Shown one piece after another: positions 5,904 to 6,328 of a DNA stretch of 6,328 bases. Source of the DNA: an uncultured Lachnospiraceae bacterium (GTDB taxonomy: Bacteria > Bacillota > Clostridia > Lachnospirales > Lachnospiraceae); assembly GCA_910589385.1 (NCBI GenBank), contig CAJUTU010000086.1, positions 1-6,328 on the forward strand. Direction: 5' to 3'. Under the pieces are notes generated by a model. The model ran no database searches. It was not told the DNA's origin and saw nothing but the letters and a program-made list of their open reading frames with translations. Each line of letters starts with the position of its first letter. Within the stretch, counting starts at the first letter, position 1. The translations under genes and the position numbers were made by a program.

Positions 5904-6265
5904 AAATGCGGACGGAATATACCTGCCCTTTGGAACTTGTGCAAGACATGATTAAGGGAAAATGGAAACCGATAATCTTGTGGCGGCTACGTTTAGGGGC
6001 TACATCTTTGGCGAAGCTGGAACGGGACATAGACGGCATCACACAAAAGATGTTGCTGGAGCAGTTAAAGGAACTAATGAACTATGGATTTGTAAAAAAG
6101 AAATCCTACGAGGGATACCCGCTCCGGGTGGAATATTCTCTGACGGATGATATGGGAATGAAAATACTGGAGGCGTTAAGAATCATGCAGCATATAGGGA
6201 TTGATTACCTGAAAGCAAGCGGCATGGAACATATCCTGGAGGAAAAGGGAGTTATCCCGGATTAG
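5900..6265 (+). CDS. HxlR-family (DUF24) transcriptional regulator
   Basis: A 121-residue winged-helix regulator of the MarR-like HxlR family, expected to bind DNA as a dimer. Family hallmarks are in order: CPLE with the conserved N-terminal cysteine C9, GKWKPIILW (20-28), the recognition helix region GITQKMLLEQLKEL (46-59), and the wing with the typical RVEYSLT (76-82). The length is normal. In relatives such as YodB and HypR, the equivalent cysteine senses electrophiles, quinones or disulfide stress, so redox sensing is plausible here. The start at 5900 is supported by AGAAAGGAG at 5882-5890; the next ATG, two codons on, is less well spaced. A palindrome of HxlR-operator style begins one base after the stop, in front of a promoter, which points to a target gene just outside the window. 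It has no evident link to the transporter module to its left. Confidence 0.93.
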   Translation: MKMRTEYTCPLELVQDMIKGKWKPIILWRLRLGATSLAKLERDIDGITQKMLLEQLKELMNYGFVKKKSYEGYPLRVEYSLTDDMGMKILEALRIMQHIGIDYLKASGMEHILEEKGVIPD

Positions 6266-6285
6266 TACCCACGAAAAAGTGGGTA
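6266..6285. promoter_or_regulatory. Perfect palindrome, probable HxlR-type operator
   Basis: The arms TACCCAC (6266-6272) and GTGGGTA (6279-6285) are perfect reverse complements around the A-rich spacer GAAAAA (6273-6278). Short palindromes of about 20 bp with a central A/T run are typical binding sites for HxlR-family dimers. It starts directly after the regulator stop codon and ends one base before a -35 box. A weak terminator is an alternative reading, but the following AATTTACTG lacks a real T run. Confidence 0.6.
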
Positions 6286-6286
6286 A

Positions 6287-6315
6287 TTTACTGTCCGGGA
6301 ACCGCCGCTTATAAT
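6287..6315 (+). promoter_or_regulatory. Promoter reading out of the window, likely HxlR target
   Basis: The -35 box TTTACT (6287-6292, 4 of 6 consensus) and a perfect -10 box TATAAT (6310-6315) are separated by exactly 17 bp. The palindrome at 6266-6285 abuts the -35 box, a position compatible with either activation or repression of a rightward gene whose start lies beyond 6328. The identity of that gene cannot be seen. Confidence 0.6.
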
Positions 6316-6328
6316 AGCATCAGAAAAT

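Noticed and set aside
155..6042. Open frames on the reverse strand and in alternative forward frames within the main genes
   Set aside because: They lie opposite or inside well-supported genes (or in the promoter region), have composition typical of shadow frames, and show no family motifs.

Overview
The window looks like part of the chromosome of a low-to-mid GC Gram-positive anaerobe, most likely a Lachnospiraceae/Clostridia-type Firmicute. The reasons are strong AGGAGG-like ribosome binding sites, TTGACA/TATAAT-type promoters, tight gene spacing and the protein families present. I infer this from style and family content and cannot name a species.

Bases 1-123 hold the tail of an upstream unit and a clear intrinsic terminator. 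Bases 124-303 are a promoter region with tandem 11-bp repeats. A two-component system follows: an OmpR/PhoB-type response regulator (304-987) and a histidine kinase (984-2024) that overlap by ATGA. The kinase has two membrane helices joined by only about three residues, the layout of an intramembrane sensor. A 168-bp gap (2025-2192) carries a second copy of the tandem operator. After it come an ABC ATPase (2193-2858) and an 855-residue, two-domain FtsX-like permease (2873-5440).

The four genes read as one sensing-and-response module. The regulator probably controls both its own operon and the transporter, because 18 of 22 bases of the operator are shared between the two upstream regions. Comparable regulator-kinase-ATPase-permease modules (BceRSAB-like and relatives) sense and resist peptide antibiotics. 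The permease here has a predicted 1+3+1+3 membrane layout with two large extracytoplasmic domains, unlike the 10-helix BceB, so a function in peptide resistance is inference.

After the permease the locus is scarred. A second permease begins at 5454 with a strong ribosome binding site and the same first 12 residues, but homology stops within about 20 codons. The break coincides with overlapping direct repeats that form an 11-bp hairpin (5510-5545). An AT-rich orphan winged-helix fragment without a start (5571-5762) follows.

The right end holds an HxlR-family regulator (5900-6265), preceded by a 10-codon upstream ORF coupled to it by ATGA. Immediately after it lie a perfect 7-bp-arm palindrome and a good promoter reading out of the window, probably the control region of its target gene. 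I found no RNA gene, CRISPR array or intact mobile element. The main points of interest are the shared operator, the truncated second permease with its repeat junction, and the HxlR control signals.
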